From Albifimbria verrucaria (Eukaryota; Ascomycota; Sordariomycetes; Hypocreales; Stachybotryaceae), in NCBI GenBank assembly GCA_020081605.1, contig JAHREC010000013.1, forward strand, positions 1,736,001 to 1,800,000: a DNA stretch of 64,000 bases. Reading direction: 5' to 3'. Made by a program: the position numbers and the translations under genes. The notes beneath the pieces were generated by a model. That model was not told the DNA's origin, ran no database searches, and was given only the letters and a program-made list of their open reading frames with translations. Shown in pieces: positions 49,812-62,924 of this stretch. How positions within the stretch are numbered: the first letter of the stretch is position 1; each line of letters starts with the position of its first letter.

Positions 49812-52171
49812 ATGACTCAATTAGCATCTATTGACGAGGCTTGCGACGCGTCGCCTTCCGAAAAGAATCATTCTTCTCCCCAGAAACCAACCCTTTCAGC
49901 GCCTAGCCGACGATCTCGATCCAAGTCTCGCATCATTTTTGTCGCTAACCGCCGCTCTCGTATCCGCAGTGGCAACCGAAATTCGATATTGGCAAGACAT
50001 CGAAAAGCCCAGACTGTTCACCAATTGCCAATTGATATAGACACCAAAGAGGCGTTCTCGGTGGATGCTCGACCTCCCACACCACAGCGGTCGAACGGTG
50101 ATCGAGAGAAGAATGATGACATGCCTACACCTTCTTTGGCTGCATGCCAAAACGTCGATGGAGCATCATCCGAAGTCTCCGTGGACTTGGAACAATTCCC
50201 TGTTCCTCCTACAGGCTCAATTCAACGTGCAAAATCGCCTCACCCTATAAAAGTTATGCCCCAAGAGACAAGCGCTGGCCCCACTGGTTTCTCGGCTGCT
50301 CCTCAGCCAGCGGCTTTAAAAGCAGACCAACACCTGTCGGGCCAGCCAAAGTCCCCTGCTTTCAAGACCACGGCTAAACATACTTCTCATCGTGTGACCG
50401 ACAATGCCGCTGCAACTGCTGTTCATGAAACAACCACGCCGAAGCTCAGCGGCGTAGATACAGCGCTAGTCGAGGCCATATCCCGAAATATTGCGCAGCA
50501 ACTTCGTCTTCTGTCTTTAGCTGACGACAATAATCCAGAGTATCAGGGTGTGCCAACTTTTGTTGAAGAGTTGGAAGATATCTATGGGGATAACTCGCGG
50601 TCTTCCAGCCAACGTGCGAAGTTGAATCGATTTACTGGAGATCTTCAGAGATATGCCGACAACATAGGAGTGAAAGGCAAAATTCTCAACTTCACGCCTA
50701 CCCCAACGCGATCCGGTGCCACCCTACGTACAGTATCTGCACTCATGCCGTTTCGGCCTGAGTTCAGGGAGGCAGGTCTTGCGGTAACATCAAGAGACCA
50801 GGCCCAGCGAGTACCTCCATTTCTGAAAAGAAACCAGGGCCGTCACATGCCAGAACCCATGCCAATTCAAGATAATAGGCATCAGATGTCGCAACTGGAC
50901 GGAAAGGACCTTGATGCGTTGGTCGCCAGCACTGCTAGACATGGGTCATTCCTTACGCAGACTGTTGATGATTGGAGCTACGCCGCGAAGCGTGAACGTA
51001 ATCTACAACGGACTAAAACTGGGCATCATAGAAGCCAACCACGTTCTCGTTGCTTGCCCTGTTTCCCAGGCGAGGGTTCACAGACAACTGATGGTGCTGC
51101 GTCAGTGCTCGATCCCATCGCTGCGAATATGGGCTCAATGGCAGCTATGACCTCCAGGATGTTGTCCCCTCCGAGACCTGGGGCTTCGAATAACCCAAGA
51201 CCCCTAGGCTACACCCGAATTCTTCTGGCCCACAACCCAATTCTAGACGGAATACGTCAGCGACACTTTCAATGAGACGTCGAGCTTTGTATGATGGCTT
51301 CCAAACGAGATCTAAACCTAGCTATCCCGGAGGCCGACACCCGCCTTTGTCAGGACCTTCTGCCAGACTACAAGCGGGGTATAATCATGAATCCCTACCT
51401 GTATAGGATATGGGTACTGGCAAGAGAGAGAGACGAATGTTTCAGACTAGATCCCGACTAGAACGACCTCTTTCAGGTCGGTTCCCGAATGTCCTCTCAA
51501 CCAATGTGCAAGAGCCGCAGCAACCTAACAGACGCCCGCATCAAAGTCTGCCCTCGGAGCAGGTTGCCCAGAACCTTACGCGACAGCATTATTACCCTAG
51601 TGGAAGAAACAAGATCAACCATTCAGTTCCTGACCTGGCATTTCCACGGGACCCGAGATTTGGTAGCGATCGAATCATGGACAGAACCGAGGACGAGGCC
51701 ACAAGCGACGTTCCTCGGATTTCGCCATTTCAAGACAAGACAGCTCCTTCAATGACTTCAAAGCACAAGACATCGTCTACAAAGATGGAAAATAAACGAA
51801 GTGACCGCACAAGCAGCCGCGAGGGTAGAGCGATGACAGATAGTCGGCGGCCCACCGTGCCCAAGAGAACGTCGTCTATTCAGGGAGCCGGTGGCGGTGG
51901 CCGTCCTTATACAGATCGAGACGTCTTGCGAGGACTCAATGTCGCTGCCTCAGCCGCTTGTGACGAAGATGTTGACGCTTATGTACGGCACAAAACAGGG
52001 TTGCAGATTCGACGGTTCCTCGCAGATTTAGTCGTATTAGAAACATTGGGCGACACGAAGCCTCCCAGTAATTCGGAAATTGTGAAGCAAAGACGCAAAG
52101 ATATGAGGAAACTTAAGCAGCACGTGCGTCGAACTCAGGAATTCAAACGAATTTCTGGCATCGGCCAGTGA
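49812..52171 (+). CDS. Unrecognised basic, disordered protein with a small conserved-looking C terminus
   Basis: I do not recognise this protein. The first open frame runs 49,812-51,275 and is Ser/Pro/Arg-rich and largely disordered, starting MTQLASIDEACDASPSEKNH. It includes the basic tract RRSRSKSRIIFVANRRSRIR and an ordered-looking patch VDTALVEAISRNIAQQLRLL followed by FVEELEDIYGD. A one-base slip late in this frame would lead into a second frame that runs to 52,171. That frame is again Arg-rich and ends in a more structured helical segment (DVDAYVRHKTGLQIRRFLAD and RKDMRKLKQHVRRTQEFKR). An in-frame TAG at about 51,404-51,406 interrupts the second frame. Either this is one gene with two defects or two adjacent genes. 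Codon pattern and spacing favour one gene. No function is proposed. Confidence 0.6.
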
Positions 52172-52569
52172 ATAGTAGGTGCACAAACATGCCAAGGGAG
52201 GTCCAGCATCTTTGGGTTCATTAGATAGACCATGAGGCATTGTATTATATATACTGTGATCGACCATGATGAATTGTATAGTCTAGTCTAGCTTAAATAC
52301 TGGTAGATAATCGTAATGACCACGGAATTTTATTCAAACTGGATATTGCTTGACGATGATCTCACAGAGCGGCTCCCATATACTGAGCTTGGTTGAGCTC
52401 TTCGTAGCTGACAAAGCTGGGTTCAAGCTTCAACATGCACGGACCAACTGAGCTGCATGCATCGTTCTACCTGTGAGAGAAGGACATGAATTAATTCATT
52501 ATTTTATCTACCAATTCCCGTTGAAAGGCCTTCGGCCTCTGCGTGTTTCAGTACTGACACGACAAGAGA
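52172..52569. other. Short intergenic region before the PSI-domain gene
   Basis: About 0.4 kb. An upstream first exon of the following gene may lie here, for example from an ATG at 52,457 spliced to about 52,551, but this is not established. Confidence 0.4.
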
Positions 52570-53144
52570 TGGAGGCGTTGGGGATGCAATTTTCGGACAT
52601 GCAGGACATGCGTGACAACTTCACCACGTCCGAGAGTCAGCGAGAGCACCTCAAAAGATGTTGGTCTCATCAAGATTGCAGGACATGCCTGGCGGCCACA
52701 CAATGTAGCTGGTGTCCGTTCGTACGTCCCATCCTCGATTCTTGAGCGCGGCCGAACCTGTTACTGATCCAAGTTATGCAGTCGTGGTCCTGCGTCCCCA
52801 ATTCGTATCCAATCCCACTTATGGCGCCGGCGTATGAGGAAAACATATGCCCTCACTGGGCAGAGCGCTGGGAGATTCGCACACGGCCGCTCGGCTGCCA
52901 AGTCTCCACGATCACAAGCCTGACGTCAATCATTTCGATAGTGTCTACTCTGATCGTTTTGCTGCTCGTGTGGGTGACTGTGGTTGCTGTCCGTCGCGTG
53001 AGAAGACATGCGAGGGAACGGCCTGGCTGGGGAGCGGATTGGCGACGAGGGTGGTGGCTTTTCTTGACACGCCGTGACAATCGGGAGCAACAACCCTTAC
53101 TGGGTCGGCAGGAAAGCCAGGACACTTCTTCAGATGACTCCTAG
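52570..53144 (+). CDS. PSI-domain single-pass membrane protein
   Basis: Small fungal membrane protein with a plexin-semaphorin-integrin (PSI) Cys motif: CWSHQDCRTCLAATQCSWCPF is broken by one intron at about 52,709-52,767, after which WSCVP follows. A second Cys pair (ENICPHWAER, PLGCQVST) precedes a strong transmembrane helix (SIISIVSTLIVLLLVWVTVV). The C-terminal tail is basic and then acidic (RRVRRHARERPGW to SSDDS). I start at the ATG at 52570. No signal peptide is visible in this frame; a real N-terminal exon may be missing. The stop is 127 bases from the stop of the convergent molybdopterin synthase gene. Localisation is probably the secretory pathway or vacuole (inference). Confidence 0.72.
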
Positions 53145-53271
53145 CAGCAAGTCATGATTGAGAAGGCTACGTGCCCATTTCAATGCTTTTACGGCAAGAC
53201 ACGATGCTTTAATGAAATTACGGACATGATGGTCGTTGCAGCGTCACGTAGCGTATGCTTGGGCCAAATCT

Positions 53272-53562
53272 TCAACCAGAGCTGACGGGTGGAATAATTG
53301 CAACCTCGTCCGCTTCTTGAACAACAACGCCGTCACCTTCGCCCTCGCCAGGAACATCGACATACTCAAGGTTGACCGTCACCATGCACGAATCAAGAAT
53401 CTTGGCCTTGATACCGGGGTACCTAGACTCCAGCTCCCGGAAGAGGTGCCCTAACGGCATCGGCGCCGGCAGCGCCTCAAACTCCTTCCCCGTGCACGAA
53501 CCCGCGCCGGCGAAGTAGAGGACATTGAAGTGGCCCTTCGGCGGCTTCGGAGTGGACGACAT
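53272..53562 (-). CDS. MOCS2A: Molybdopterin synthase sulfur-carrier subunit (MOCS2A/MoaD type)
   Basis: Small ubiquitin-fold protein, 96 residues, that carries the C-terminal thiocarboxylate used to make molybdopterin, needed for nitrate reductase. It starts MSSTPKPPKGHFNVLYFAGA, with an ATG at 53562 that fits the family length. The beta-grasp fold is followed by ADEVAIIPPVSSG. The EVAIIPPV tail is the MoaD/MOCS2A signature; URM1 would end differently. The last residues are Ser-Gly rather than the usual Gly-Gly. The frame is intact and no intron is needed. The open frame extends upstream to 53,700, but this extension looks like 5' UTR. Confidence 0.85.
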   Translation of the reverse strand: MSSTPKPPKGHFNVLYFAGAGSCTGKEFEALPAPMPLGHLFRELESRYPGIKAKILDSCMVTVNLEYVDVPGEGEGDGVVVQEADEVAIIPPVSSG

Positions 53563-54130
53563 GTCTGAGTTCTGTTCAATCGAGCCTATATGTGCTTCAC
53601 AGTTTGTTAGCGATTTTGTTTTTGGGACAAACGCGCAGAGAAAAAGTGACGATGAGATATGTTGGGTAGTCAGAGATCTTGGTGATAAATAGTACATCAA
53701 TAATGTTTCAGGTAATACATGCTTTTAAGGCATCATCCAACAGGCATTGTGCTGCAATTGTAGAAAAAGCTTTTACTCACCTCAGTTGTTACAGAGTGTT
53801 GCGAGGGAAAGAGAGAAGAGGAATTAAAAAAAAAAATCAATGATGAGATGGAAATACTTGGATTTGGTCCCACTTCCCAGAGCTGGGCCGCTAGCACGTG
53901 ATGCCACCTCATTAGATTGCTTGCTTTGTCTTAGGACAGCAATTATATGGCGTATTGTGAAGCACACAGCTGGCCAGTTTGCATTGGCAGGAAGGATATC
54001 GAAGCAATAATGATTAACTAGGCTGCGGAGCTTGACTGGAAATTTCAAGGGTATCTCTTTGGTAGTTCTGAGGGTTATGACAGCTTCACCAGTCGCTCTT
54101 CTAAGTCCTTCACCCAGCCCTCCATGATCT
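53563..54130. other. Intergenic region between MOCS2A and dynactin p50
   Basis: About 0.57 kb, with an 11-A run at about 53,826-53,836. No gene seen. Confidence 0.5.
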
Positions 54131-55453
54131 TCATATTCCCTTTACGGTAGAATCTCCATCTTCTATAGCCTTTTCCATTTTATCAAGGCCTTCTCGCCAC
54201 TGCTTCAGTTCTCCCGCCATCTCCGTCTGCTGACGTTGGATACCATCCAACGTTTCGCTGGCCGTCGCCGCATCCGCATGAATAGCTCTCAGAGAGCGTA
54301 AACGATCCAGTAGCGGCGGTAAAATTGGTGTTAATGACTCAATCGTTGGAAGTATCGCGTATAACGCATTGATCTTGGCCTCTTGATCGTTTTCTTCCGT
54401 TGGTGGAGAGGGCGTGTGTTTACCGAGTTCTTCGCGCAATGCCTTTGCCTTTTCTCGTGATTTGTTCCAGTTGTCTTGATCTTGTGCCAATGTCCGAACA
54501 CGACGGCTGATGGCATCCAAACTAGATGTCGAGGCTTGTGTCAGAGTTGAAATCTGTTTTTCTAGCGAGTCAAGGCCGGGGAGGATGGCTCTGGGTAGTC
54601 CATTCGATCCTGTCTCAGGGAGCGATGAGGAGTTTATTCCGAGGCCCCTCTCTAGAGCTACAAGGCGACGGTCAAAGTCCGCGACCTTGTCCAGGGTGTG
54701 GCTTTGCTCGTATGATGGGGCGTATGTGACTGTATAGGTCGGGCCGTCATCCAAGCCAAACTCATCAGCTTCCTTGGCAGCAGCCGAAGCCCGATGAGCC
54801 TTGGAAGCTCCTGGCCCGGAATCGGTTCCAACAGACTTAGCTAGTCCATCAAGCGCCTGACTCAAAGATTCCACACCGTCTTCGGCGGGCGTATCTTCCG
54901 TTGAGCTTGCCGCCGCTGCAGCCTTTCGCTTCGCGTAACGCTCCTTGACTTCCTCGACCTCTCTTCGGAGTCGCGCAAGCTTCCTGTCTAGACTTTCCTC
55001 ATCATCGTCATCGCTCAAGTCCCCAAGTTCTTCGGTTCCATCTTGTAGGATTCGTTGACGTCGGCTGGAGGCTTTATATGATTTGCGCTTGCCATCTACA
55101 CGATCAGAGAAATCTACCCCAGAGGCGTCGATGTTGGATGGGAGGAAACGTGACCGGGCCTCGTCGATTCGTAGTCTAGAGTGTGATATGGGTTGTGTGT
55201 CGTCTTCAACATCGTAGAACTCGTCGTCGGACTGTGTGCGATGTACCGTGGTCTAGGAGGGGTAAGCCTACGCAGAGTGCCGTGGGAATGGTTCCGGACT
55301 CACTGGTACTGTAGAGTTGTCGTCCGTGAGCTCTGGGGTCTCGTAAATGTCTGGAGCAGAGTCCTATTCGAGTCAGTATGGGATAAGGAAAGCTGTATGG
55401 GCCTGGAGACAAACCAGGTCTGGCAAGGCGGCGTATTTGCGATTCATGGCCAT
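54131..55453 (-). CDS. Dynactin subunit 2 (p50 dynamitin)
   Basis: Shoulder/arm subunit of dynactin, the cofactor for dynein-driven nuclear and vesicle movement in hyphae; about 405 residues. Exon 1 (from 55453) encodes MAMNRKYAALPDL, exon 2 DSAPDIYETPELTDDNSTVP, and exon 3 the rest: an acidic Asp-rich segment, then long coiled coils (LDRKLARLRREVEEVKERY, VADFDRRLVALERGLGINS, SLEKQISTLTQASTSSLDA). The motif YETPELTDD near the N terminus is a dynamitin hallmark. Introns are short with GT-AG ends at about 55,365-55,414 and 55,251-55,304. No frame break is seen. The gene is divergent from RTC4 with about 0.6 kb between starts. Confidence 0.88.
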
Positions 55454-56065
55454 GGCTGCGGAAGAGGTAGATTGCGAGAGAACTATGGCAAAGGCATTGA
55501 GCGGAGGCCTCTGCAATAAATGACAATGGCAGAGCAGACCAGCGTAGGATGGGTGGTACAATACAAGATTGTAGGTGCTGTATGGAGTGGGCTTTGATGT
55601 TTCCGCCAGAGGAACAAAGGAGCTTTGTCTTAGTGGTTGCTTGGAGGGGCTAGAGCACCACTCACCAGTAATTTCAACCAAACGGTACCTGAACTCACGC
55701 GTCACTTCATCAGAACACGCGTTGCTTCTTTCATCCAAGAATACTGTGCTGTACTACTCAACGTCCGTCCCAACTCACACCGGATATTCGATTTTCATTG
55801 CAGCCCGCTCCGTTACTGGCCTTGATCTAAGCTATGCTGGCCATGTTCCTTTTCGCCAGTCCGCGATGAACGCCGCAAACTAAGCCATCTCACTCGGCTC
55901 TTGTCTGTTCCTTACCACCTAATAGCTACAGCGTGCATTCTGCGTGGACGGGCCAGGCCGCCCTACCACTCCGGGGTTGATTGCTTTGGCTCTGTTTTGT
56001 GGAATTGACGCCAATTCCTACGAGGGTTTGGTACTCTGTTTGAGTTGGAACACAGGCACTACAAT
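55454..56065. promoter_or_regulatory. Shared divergent promoter of dynactin p50 and RTC4
   Basis: About 612 bases between two divergent start codons, so both promoters and leaders must fit here. No specific sites are asserted. Confidence 0.5.
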
Positions 56066-57703
56066 ATGCCGAGGAGACTTGGCCTGAGCTGGAATCAGCC
56101 TGTTCCTTCACTGCTCAAGACGATTGGGAACAAGCCGAAAGTTGCTGATTCGGTTGAGGCACCGCCTTTATCTACCGACGAGGAAGACAACTCGCAGGAT
56201 GATGCCGACAGTACCGGAGAGCGTGCTCGCTCCCCAAATTGATTGGTCTCAAGTCTGGCGTCAACAAAGTGACACCAGGCTCGCCCAGAAGGTATAGCGA
56301 CAGCTCTGGGGATGAACTGAACACACAAATCTCCATAAAGCCTACTCAATTTAAAAGTTCAAAAGGCACAGAACAAAGCAATGCTTCTACGAGGATTAGC
56401 AGGACTCGGCAAGAAGCGCCTGGAGCGAAACGACGTAAACTGGAACCCAAGTCTTCGAATGACGTGGAAGATGATGAAGCCTGGGATGGTAATAGTGTCT
56501 CATCTAAGCTGTCATCGAGCCAGCCCGACCATTTGAAGACCGAAGCGGGTTTCGTGAAGCGCCAAAAGACCGCTGCTACATACAAGCAGCGCGATAAAGT
56601 GCAGAACAAGCGGAGTAAGTTCACAATGCACAGTCTTCTCAATGCCGCTGACACGAAATCATGTAGTATCTGGAAAGTCAGAGACTAAGACCAAACTCCA
56701 TGTTCCTGATGATATCGAAAGCCCTGAAAAGGCCAAGTCCAAGCTCCTATTACCAGAGGGCCTTCCTGACTCTCCTTCAAAAGACCTCCCTGCGCGGTTC
56801 AAGTCTTTAGACCAAGACAAAGATGTCGCAGACCCTCTTTCCTCACCTCTGTCTTCACGGCCTCCTGAATCAGCTGCTAAAAAGGTTCTTAAGAAGAAAC
56901 CGAGCGTATTCATAAAGAAGAAGACGGCGAAGCGTAAGGCTGTAAAGCCACCGTCAAGATCGTCATCTCCACAAGCAGTCTTTCTCATGCCTGATGATTT
57001 GCCTGAAGTAGGTGTGAGAGAGCTGGGCCACAGCAATGAAGACAGAGGACCACGATTTGCCGAAGATGACTCCGACTTGGAGTCCATAGACGGTCTGGAG
57101 TCACCAAAGGAAAAGAATGAGAGCAAGAAAGCTTTACCGTCATGTCCTTGGTGTGGAGAGCCCGTTGAGGAATCCCTCTTAAAGGAGTTCTCCAAGGGAG
57201 TGCGCTTGAATGTAAGAATGCAGACGAAGTTCTGCCAGAAACACAGAAGACAAACCGCTCTCAAGACTTGGGAATCAAAACAATATCCAAAAATCGTGTG
57301 GGAAGAATTGGAAGATCGGCTCGCCAAACATCGCGAATTCCTGCTTGGTATAGTGAACGGCAAATCATCACATTTCCGTACCAAGCTTGCCGACGATATT
57401 GAAGCAGGCAAAGCACGATCTATGAAGAAGGAAGGCAACTTGAATCCGGGATACTACGGGCCTCGGGGCTTTAACATTATGTCAGACTACCTTGTTGAAG
57501 AGTTCAGCGACTTGTTGAAGCAGCGGGCTGTGGATGATCGAGTGATAGCAGGTCGGGGCTCGGCGGCGTTTATACAGGCTGTCCTAGTAGCAGAACTGGG
57601 TGTCCGACTGATTAGTGAAGACATGGGCGTTGATATCGTGGAAGCGAGGAATATCATGGAGGAAAGCAAAGCCCTGGGAGACATGGTTCATGAGGAGGTA
57701 TAA
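56066..57703 (+). CDS. RTC4: RTC4-domain protein (restriction of telomere capping 4)
   Basis: About 528-residue nuclear protein with a C-terminal RTC4-like domain; yeast Rtc4 is linked genetically to telomere capping, with no known biochemistry. The N-terminal two thirds is disordered, charged and Ser-rich, with basic patches (KKKPSVFIKKKTAKRKAVK). A CPWC motif (LPSCPWCGEPVEESLL) starts the domain, followed by KFCQKHRRQTALKTWESKQY and GYYGPRGFNIMSDYLVEEFS. The ATG at 56066 (MPRRLGLSWNQPVPSL) is chosen. One base is missing near 56,231-56,238 (C or A run), separating the first 57 codons from the rest. An intron lies at about 56,614-56,665. Confidence 0.83.
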
Positions 57704-57942
57704 ACGGCTTGGATGTAACACTCATTGTAACAAAAGAAGCACTACACAACAGCGGAATACCAGGACAAAAGTATATGGAGGCATCAGATGAAGACTGAGA
57801 ATCACCGTGTGGACACTATGCCACTTGTCAATCAACTGGAAGGATTTGATAGGAGTATCAGGCGCATACATACTCGTTAGATATGTGTACGATTAACATG
57901 AAATCTCTATGGTCTAAGCTATTCTAAACCTATCTTGCCAGC

Positions 57943-59880
<1,938 letters not shown>

Positions 59881-62800
59881 GATGTTGGTTGGAAACGATT
59901 GAGAAAATGCGTCTTCACGTTATATCCGACAAATGCTCGTAATGCTATTGGCACAGACAACGGCTGCAATGCATGTGTCCGTGTAACCTCAGCCAACCTG
60001 GCCTCGAGTGTTCCTGTTTCCTTACTAGCCCTATGGACCACAAATTATGACGCTACCCCTCATATTATGCTAGCTGGTCATGCGGGGTGGTCAATTTGTG
60101 TTGGAGGCGCCATGTTGTCCAGCATGGCACTACATTGAGCCAGTACTCCGCTGAGGGTTGGTTTTTATGGATCGACAGGACTCAGCCGCAAGGTGGGAGG
60201 AGATCTTGACTTATCGTCAGAGTGGCCTGATAATGGAGAAAAAGGCCTACAACACCAAGATGTGGGCATGCGGGCTACGATTGGATCGGAGATATGGCGC
60301 CGTCAAGCTTCGTGACGGACAGATGCCACCTCTAGGATCTCTGCAGCCGGATCGGAGAGGAGGGATCTAAGACTTGCCCCGGCCGAAAGCAAAAACAAGA
60401 GCCGTGGGTAGCCCTAGCGTGGGGCTCAAGCGGCTAGGCTGCGTACATACGACTAACCTGGGGCGAAGAGGACCCTTGACTGGGGAGGTGATGGCTGGTT
60501 TCTGACCATACACGTTCACGTCGTCCAGAGTGGTGGTCGTCTTCCCGTCGGCTGGATTTCTCGTCGCCGTGGCGGGTCGCGCGTTTGCACGCTTGGGCCA
60601 GCCCGCAACCCAAGTTTTCCTGAGACCCAAAAGCTGGGGAAAACCCTCTTTGCAAGCGAACCCCTCATCAAACGACGTTAAAGCCGCACATGATGTGGTT
60701 CTCGATCATCGCGCACCATAGATTTGATACTAGCGCGGGAAGGCGCCCAGCCCATGCGCGTCCTCCTGCATGGGTGCCGGCCAGTTAGGACAGTGCGCAG
60801 TGGTGAACCGTCTTGTTTGTTTGTTGTTTGCCCCGTGAGAAGAGCAAGGTCTTGCTTGTCCCGCATCTGTGCCGTCGCCACCATGGTGCAAAGCTTGGTT
60901 CTGGGCAGAACCCGGACGGGGAATGCAGGTTCTTGATCGTGGGTGTTGGAAGGCGATTGAGGGTTGCCTTGTGCCTGTAGGCAGATGTCGGGACGAGACA
61001 GGCTGACACCGGCCTCTAGAGCAAATTGGAATGAGGGTTAGGATCTCTCATAGGAGTGCCTCGGCTTCGGGTAGGGTTCGGACAGGTGAGTGTATGACGG
61101 CTGCAGTCGAGGACATCTCCGGACTAGCTCCCAGATGCATCAGCAACGGCCATCGCTCTGGACCCAGACTCGTTTTCAGCTTGCGTCTCTATGAATGAAG
61201 CGGCATATGGAGCTGGTGAGCAGCGTGTGCAGGCTCAAGCCTCTTCGTTGAGGGTTCTGTTCAGTGAATCGTTTCGAGTCGGTGTTGACGAAGCCACATC
61301 AGCACTTGGCAGAGCTGTCGCCAGGGAGCCATCGCATGTGTCGAGATTGCATCCAATCGCTTACATTTGACGGCCTCTCGGTGTAAGCCCTTGTCGCGTC
61401 ACGAGAGCGCAGGAGGTATTTGCGATTCCTGCCATGGGCAAGTTGACGTGGGAATCCGAGCACGAAGTACATACCTGCACTGGCCTGGACACAAGGGACT
61501 TTGGGGCGGTACCTCTGCAGATACAGATTACTTTGTACCAACTAACTCAAATGTACCTTGCAGAGGGACACTGGGCTGAGCAAGGTATAGCTACCTACTT
61601 GGGCATAAAGCGAAATCACCAATTCATCATTGGGGGCCTTGCCAGGTCTTTTTGGAACCCATGACTTTGTTGAGTTTTCAACGTCCCTTGTTAGACTGAT
61701 ATTCGATCGTCATGCAGACGTGCGTTACCGATACTGTATGAGCAGTAGTGAAAGGGGAACGGTCTGATGCGACACTGTGTTTTTTCTCTCTTTGAATCAA
61801 TTCTGCACTTGCAGGCAAGGTGAGGCAATGTAGGTACCTACTAGGTTGTCAAGGCTCTTGAATAGGTACCTCGGCGGGTTCGCAACGGCCTTGAGCGTGT
61901 CAGGTCTCGATCTGCACTGGGTACGCTGCTCCACCAGTTCTGGGCCCTGGTTGACCTAAGGCCAGCACTTGCCCGCGCTTGTGTCGAGGTTGAACCCAGG
62001 GTCCATGTTTGACCATTGACACAGGAAAAGAAGGCAAAGCGGACTGTGGATTCACTTGAGAAAAATGGAGCCCAGCGGTCCCATTTGGTTGTTGTAAAGC
62101 AGTCGTTTGGTGGCAGAGGCCAGGTAGCTATCTGTAGGACTTGGGCTGTGATGAGCTGTACCATGTAGCCGCACCCGTACTGTAAGAGCTAAAGGTACAG
62201 TACAGTAACCTTGTACATGCTCCTCTTGTCTGCCTGTACTCTGGATGTCGACCTACCTTCATCCTTGTTAGTCGCAGAAGCAAAGATGCATTGCATGTAC
62301 AGTACCACAGGTTAAGGTACCTGACCCCAGCCAACCCACGGCGTACCCGCAGCCACTCGGTGCCCGTACCTCAGTCAGTACATGCCTTGCCTTGCCTTGC
62401 CATGCCATTGCTTGCTTTCCTACGGACATGGGGCGGCGGCTGCTGCTGCTGTTGTCGCGCCTCGTTTTAGCACTGCTCCCGTTCGGTGGGAGTTGGGTCT
62501 AGCGCACATCATTCGTTCACCATTTGCTGTTCCATCCATTCCCTCCACACACATCCCAGGCTCTCCCGCACTCTCTTGTCCATCTCTCTTTTCTGGGCCA
62601 GCAAGCAAAAAACGGCCCGAGTTCGAGCCAGTCCATCCTCCCGACCACCAGCCAGCCCGCCCACCGTGACGCGCAGAAGCAAAGCAAGACGACCGACCGA
62701 CCATCATCCTAAAATCGCCTCCGATCTTCCTCACCCCTCCTCGCCCATCCTCTCTTTCTCTCTCCTTGGGCGCGCATCTTCCTCCTCGTCGTGTGGTCCA

Positions 62801-62924
62801 CCTAAGCGCCCATCTCCTACGACTGTCCCTCCTCATCCCCTCCAAGCATGACGTGAATGCGTTCCCATCCGACACCCGTCTCAAATGCTACGGCCCAGCC
62901 CTTCAACAAGACGGCTCGGCGACA
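59881..62924. other. 3 kb divergent intergenic region upstream of adenylate cyclase
   Basis: No conserved protein is visible. GGTACC/GTACAG words cluster at about 61,830-61,870 and 62,190-62,370. A CTG-type tract lies near 62,430-62,460 and pyrimidine-rich DNA at about 62,520-62,830. The last part is probably the long leader of the adenylate cyclase gene. Confidence 0.5.

Noticed and set aside
53272..53562. Calling the small ubiquitin-fold protein URM1
   Set aside because: The ADEVAIIPPV tail is the MoaD/MOCS2A type and lacks the usual URM1 ending.
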